This document shows, piece by piece, positions 61,921-64,000 of a stretch of DNA of 64,000 bases. Source of the stretch: Chryseobacterium shigense (lineage in GTDB: Bacteria; Bacteroidota; Bacteroidia; Flavobacteriales; Weeksellaceae); contig NZ_FTNY01000001.1 of the NCBI RefSeq assembly GCF_900156575.1, positions 992,001 through 1,056,000 of the forward strand. The letters are read 5' to 3'. Made by a program: the position numbers and the translations under genes. The notes under the pieces were generated by a model. The model did no database searches, had not been told where the DNA came from, and saw only the letters and a list, made by a program, of their open reading frames with translations. The stretch's first letter is position 1, and each line of letters begins with the position of its first letter.

Positions 61921-62949
61921 ATGGGGCTATTTGATATGTTTACGCAGGAGATCGCAATGGATCTTGGAACTGCTAACACCTTGATTATACATAACAACAA
62001 AATCGTCATTGACCAGCCCTCGATTGTTGCTATTGACCGCACAACAGGAAAACCTATTGCCGTTGGAGAGCAGGCCAAGCTGATGCAGGGGAAAACCCAC
62101 GAAAATATTAAAACGGTTCGCCCGTTGAAAGATGGAGTCATTGCAGACTTTCATGCTTCAGAACATATGATCAAGGAATTCATTAAACAGATTCCCGGTA
62201 TCAGAGGCAGATTTATACAACCTGCGTTGAGAATCGTTATTTGTATCCCTTCAGGAATTACAGAGGTAGAAAAAAGAGCGGTAAAAGATTCTGCACTGAA
62301 GGTGAATGCCAAAGAGGTAAAGCTGATCTATGAACCAATGGCTGCAGCTATCGGAGCTGGTATTGATGTTCAGAATCCTGAGGGAAATATGATTATTGAT
62401 ATAGGTGGTGGAACTACGGAAATAGCCGTTATCGCACTGGGAGGTATCGTCTGTGACAAGTCTTTAAAAATAGCAGGTGATGTTTTCACCAATGATATTG
62501 CTTATTTTCTGAGATCTTACTACAATTTATATGTCGGGGAAAGAACGGCCGAAAGAATAAAAATTGAAATAGGTTCTGCGCTGGAGGAACTGGATTATCC
62601 TTTGGAAGATATTCCTGTCCAGGGAAGGGATATGATCACGGGTAAGCCAAAAGAAATTATGGTGAATTATAAGGAAATTTTCAAGGCACTTGATAAATCG
62701 ATTATGAGAATTGAAGATGCTGTGATGGAAACCCTTTCCCTGACACCCCCTGAACTTGCAGCGGACATCTACAAAACGGGAATTTATCTTGCCGGAGGTG
62801 GTGCCCTTCTGAATGGGCTGGCTGACCGTATACACAGAAAAACAGGATTGCCTGTATGTGTTGCAGAAGATCCTTTAAGAGCGGTAGTACGTGGAACAGG
62901 TATTGCCCTTAAAAATATCAATAAGTTCAGATTTCTTATGAGCAGTTAA
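61921..62949 (+). CDS. mreB: Rod-shape-determining actin-like protein MreB/Mbl
   Basis: 342 aa, standard MreB length. The N-terminal 'EIAMDLGTANTLI' is the phosphate-1 loop and 'IIDIGGGTTEIAVI' near 160 is phosphate-2. 'LIYEPMAAAIGAG' and 'YLAGGGALLNGLADRI' are the connect and adenosine motifs of the actin fold. It polymerises at the membrane to direct cell-wall growth. No mreC, mreD or pbp genes follow; instead a terminator does, so it is a stand-alone copy, possibly a second paralogue in the genome. Confidence 0.9.
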   Translation: MGLFDMFTQEIAMDLGTANTLIIHNNKIVIDQPSIVAIDRTTGKPIAVGEQAKLMQGKTHENIKTVRPLKDGVIADFHASEHMIKEFIKQIPGIRGRFIQPALRIVICIPSGITEVEKRAVKDSALKVNAKEVKLIYEPMAAAIGAGIDVQNPEGNMIIDIGGGTTEIAVIALGGIVCDKSLKIAGDVFTNDIAYFLRSYYNLYVGERTAERIKIEIGSALEELDYPLEDIPVQGRDMITGKPKEIMVNYKEIFKALDKSIMRIEDAVMETLSLTPPELAADIYKTGIYLAGGGALLNGLADRIHRKTGLPVCVAEDPLRAVVRGTGIALKNINKFRFLMSS

Positions 62950-62967
62950 GCGCTCTGATGATCATAA

Positions 62968-63001
62968 AAAAGGCTTCAAATCATGCGATTTGAAGCCTTT
63001 T
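62968..63001. terminator. Bidirectional terminator between mreB and glutaminase
   Basis: A perfect 15-bp stem, AAAAGGCTTCAAATC/GATTTGAAGCCTTTT, with a 4-nt loop (ATGC). The A/T runs let it end both convergent transcripts. Confidence 0.9.
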
Positions 63002-63062
63002 AACTTTTAATCTTGTATTTTCTTTATTATTATTCAATTGTAGGGTAAGCTCCGGAATTTTT

Positions 63063-64000
63063 CTAAAACAGACTTAACCCATACTGCTTTACCAGATCTA
63101 AAATCATATGATATCCTGCTGAAGAATTTCCATGCTGGTCCAAAGCCGGACTGAAAACCCCGATCCCCATTCTTCCGGGAACACTTACTGTAATTCCGCC
63201 GCCGACTCCTGATTTACTTGGCAATCCTACCGTTCGTGCATATTCTCCACTGAATTCATACATCCCTGCAATAAGCATTTGTGATTCCACCAATTTTGCA
63301 ACTTCTTCGTTTTTGTACTTTGCATCTCCATCAAAACGAACACATTGATTAGCAAAAAAATATCCGATTTTGGCTAAATCTTCAGCCGTCAGCTCAATAG
63401 AACATTGCTTGAAATAATTGTCCAGCTGATCTTCATTGCCTGAGATAAGTCCGTTGTTTTTCATCAGATAAAACATTCCACGGTTGCGGTGTCCGGTAGA
63501 TTTTTCGGATTCATATACGGATTTACTGTAATCAATCGTCTGATCTTTGGTGATGTAGCGAACCATCTCTAAAATTTTAAGAAATGGCTTTTCACCTTCA
63601 CCGGAAATTAAGGAAGTGGTAAGAATGGCTCCTGCATTCATCATGGGATTCAGCGGTTTACCTGTAGTTTCCAGGTTGGAAAAATGATTGAAAGGTTTAT
63701 CGGTTCCGAAATAGCCCATTTTATCAAAGACACCGGACTCGCCTTTTTCATTAACAGCGATCATCAGGGCAATGATTTTGGAGATACTCTGCATGGTAAA
63801 TTTCTTGTGAACATCTCCCACATTCACCACTCTCCCATTTTTCTCTACCACTGAGAAAGCAATGGCTTTGCCATCCATTTTTCCCAGTTCAGGAATATAA
63901 TCCGCCACTTTCCCCTGGGTGGAATACGTTCTGTTTTTTTCAAGAATGCTGTTTAACGTTTTTTCAGAAATGGTGGAAATATCTGCAGCCTTCTGAGCAT
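63063..64000 (-). CDS. glsA: Glutaminase (GlsA family), 5' end outside the window
   Basis: The frame is open to the window edge; the GTG at 63908 is internal. About 311 residues are visible, against a family norm near 305-310, so only a few are missing. The serine-dependent beta-lactamase-like fold shows the catalytic S-x-x-K in 'FTMQSISKIIALM', then 'PLNPMMNAGAILTTSLISG', 'ESEKSTGHRNRGMFYLM' and 'GVGGGITVSVPG'. It hydrolyses L-glutamine to glutamate and ammonia in the cytoplasm. Confidence 0.9.
   Translation of the reverse strand, partial: AQKAADISTISEKTLNSILEKNRTYSTQGKVADYIPELGKMDGKAIAFSVVEKNGRVVNVGDVHKKFTMQSISKIIALMIAVNEKGESGVFDKMGYFGTDKPFNHFSNLETTGKPLNPMMNAGAILTTSLISGEGEKPFLKILEMVRYITKDQTIDYSKSVYESEKSTGHRNRGMFYLMKNNGLISGNEDQLDNYFKQCSIELTAEDLAKIGYFFANQCVRFDGDAKYKNEEVAKLVESQMLIAGMYEFSGEYARTVGLPSKSGVGGGITVSVPGRMGIGVFSPALDQHGNSSAGYHMILDLVKQYGLSLF

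Overview
The window reads as chromosome of a Bacteroidota bacterium of the Flavobacteriia, most like Chryseobacterium or a relative in the Weeksellaceae. Reasons: moderate-to-low GC, TAnnTTTG-type -7 promoter elements, many short secreted proteins whose signal peptides end in ...AQ or a lipobox Cys, a Bacteroidota-type TssD (Hcp) and VgrG, a SusC-like regulatory-domain TonB receptor, and LytTR/LytS-type signalling. No rRNA, tRNA, CRISPR array or transposase was found.

Layout. 1-3371: a pectin-degradation group (5'-truncated PL1 pectate lyase, PL10 pectate lyase, DUF4861 protein). 3566-15465: a type VI secretion (T6SS subtype iii) cargo locus, all on the minus strand: tssD/hcp behind its own terminator, then vgrG, a small membrane protein, a DUF2931 lipoprotein, a Tle1-like lipase effector, an unknown 234-aa protein, a PAAR-like/GH19 cell-wall hydrolase effector, and a tail of AT-rich secreted proteins that look like an expanded, partly decaying immunity array. 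The structural T6SS genes are not here. 15679-20668: an ergothioneine locus pairing biosynthesis (EgtD, EgtB) with an EgtUV-like uptake transporter. The transporter's fused binding domain has its two halves in swapped order. 21038-31264: ordinary accessory and housekeeping genes (a frameshifted serine hydrolase, GNAT, Ca2+/H+ antiporter, AraC and XRE regulators, a phospholipid acyltransferase, several secreted proteins).

31355-37390: a very AT-rich, tightly overlapping four-gene minus-strand operon. It encodes a double-GHKL-ATPase histidine kinase, a receiver protein, an unknown protein and an N6-adenine DNA methyltransferase. It looks horizontally acquired and is a candidate anti-phage or epigenetic signalling system. 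A perfect 36-bp palindrome lies just upstream. 37599-55432: an approximately 18-kb minus-strand operon for a PUFA-synthase-like megasynthase with ER-like, KS, AT, tandem ACP, KR, DH and fused phosphopantetheinyl transferase domains. It also carries a free ACP, an alpha/beta hydrolase, a tandem GT1 glycosyltransferase, two HxxxD acyltransferases and a membrane protein. I infer that it makes a glycosylated, acylated secondary lipid. This is the best candidate in the window for an undescribed system.

56011-64000: an unknown protein, a TonB-dependent receptor divergent from a LytS/LytTR two-component pair, an MreB paralogue, and glutaminase (5' end cut by the window edge).
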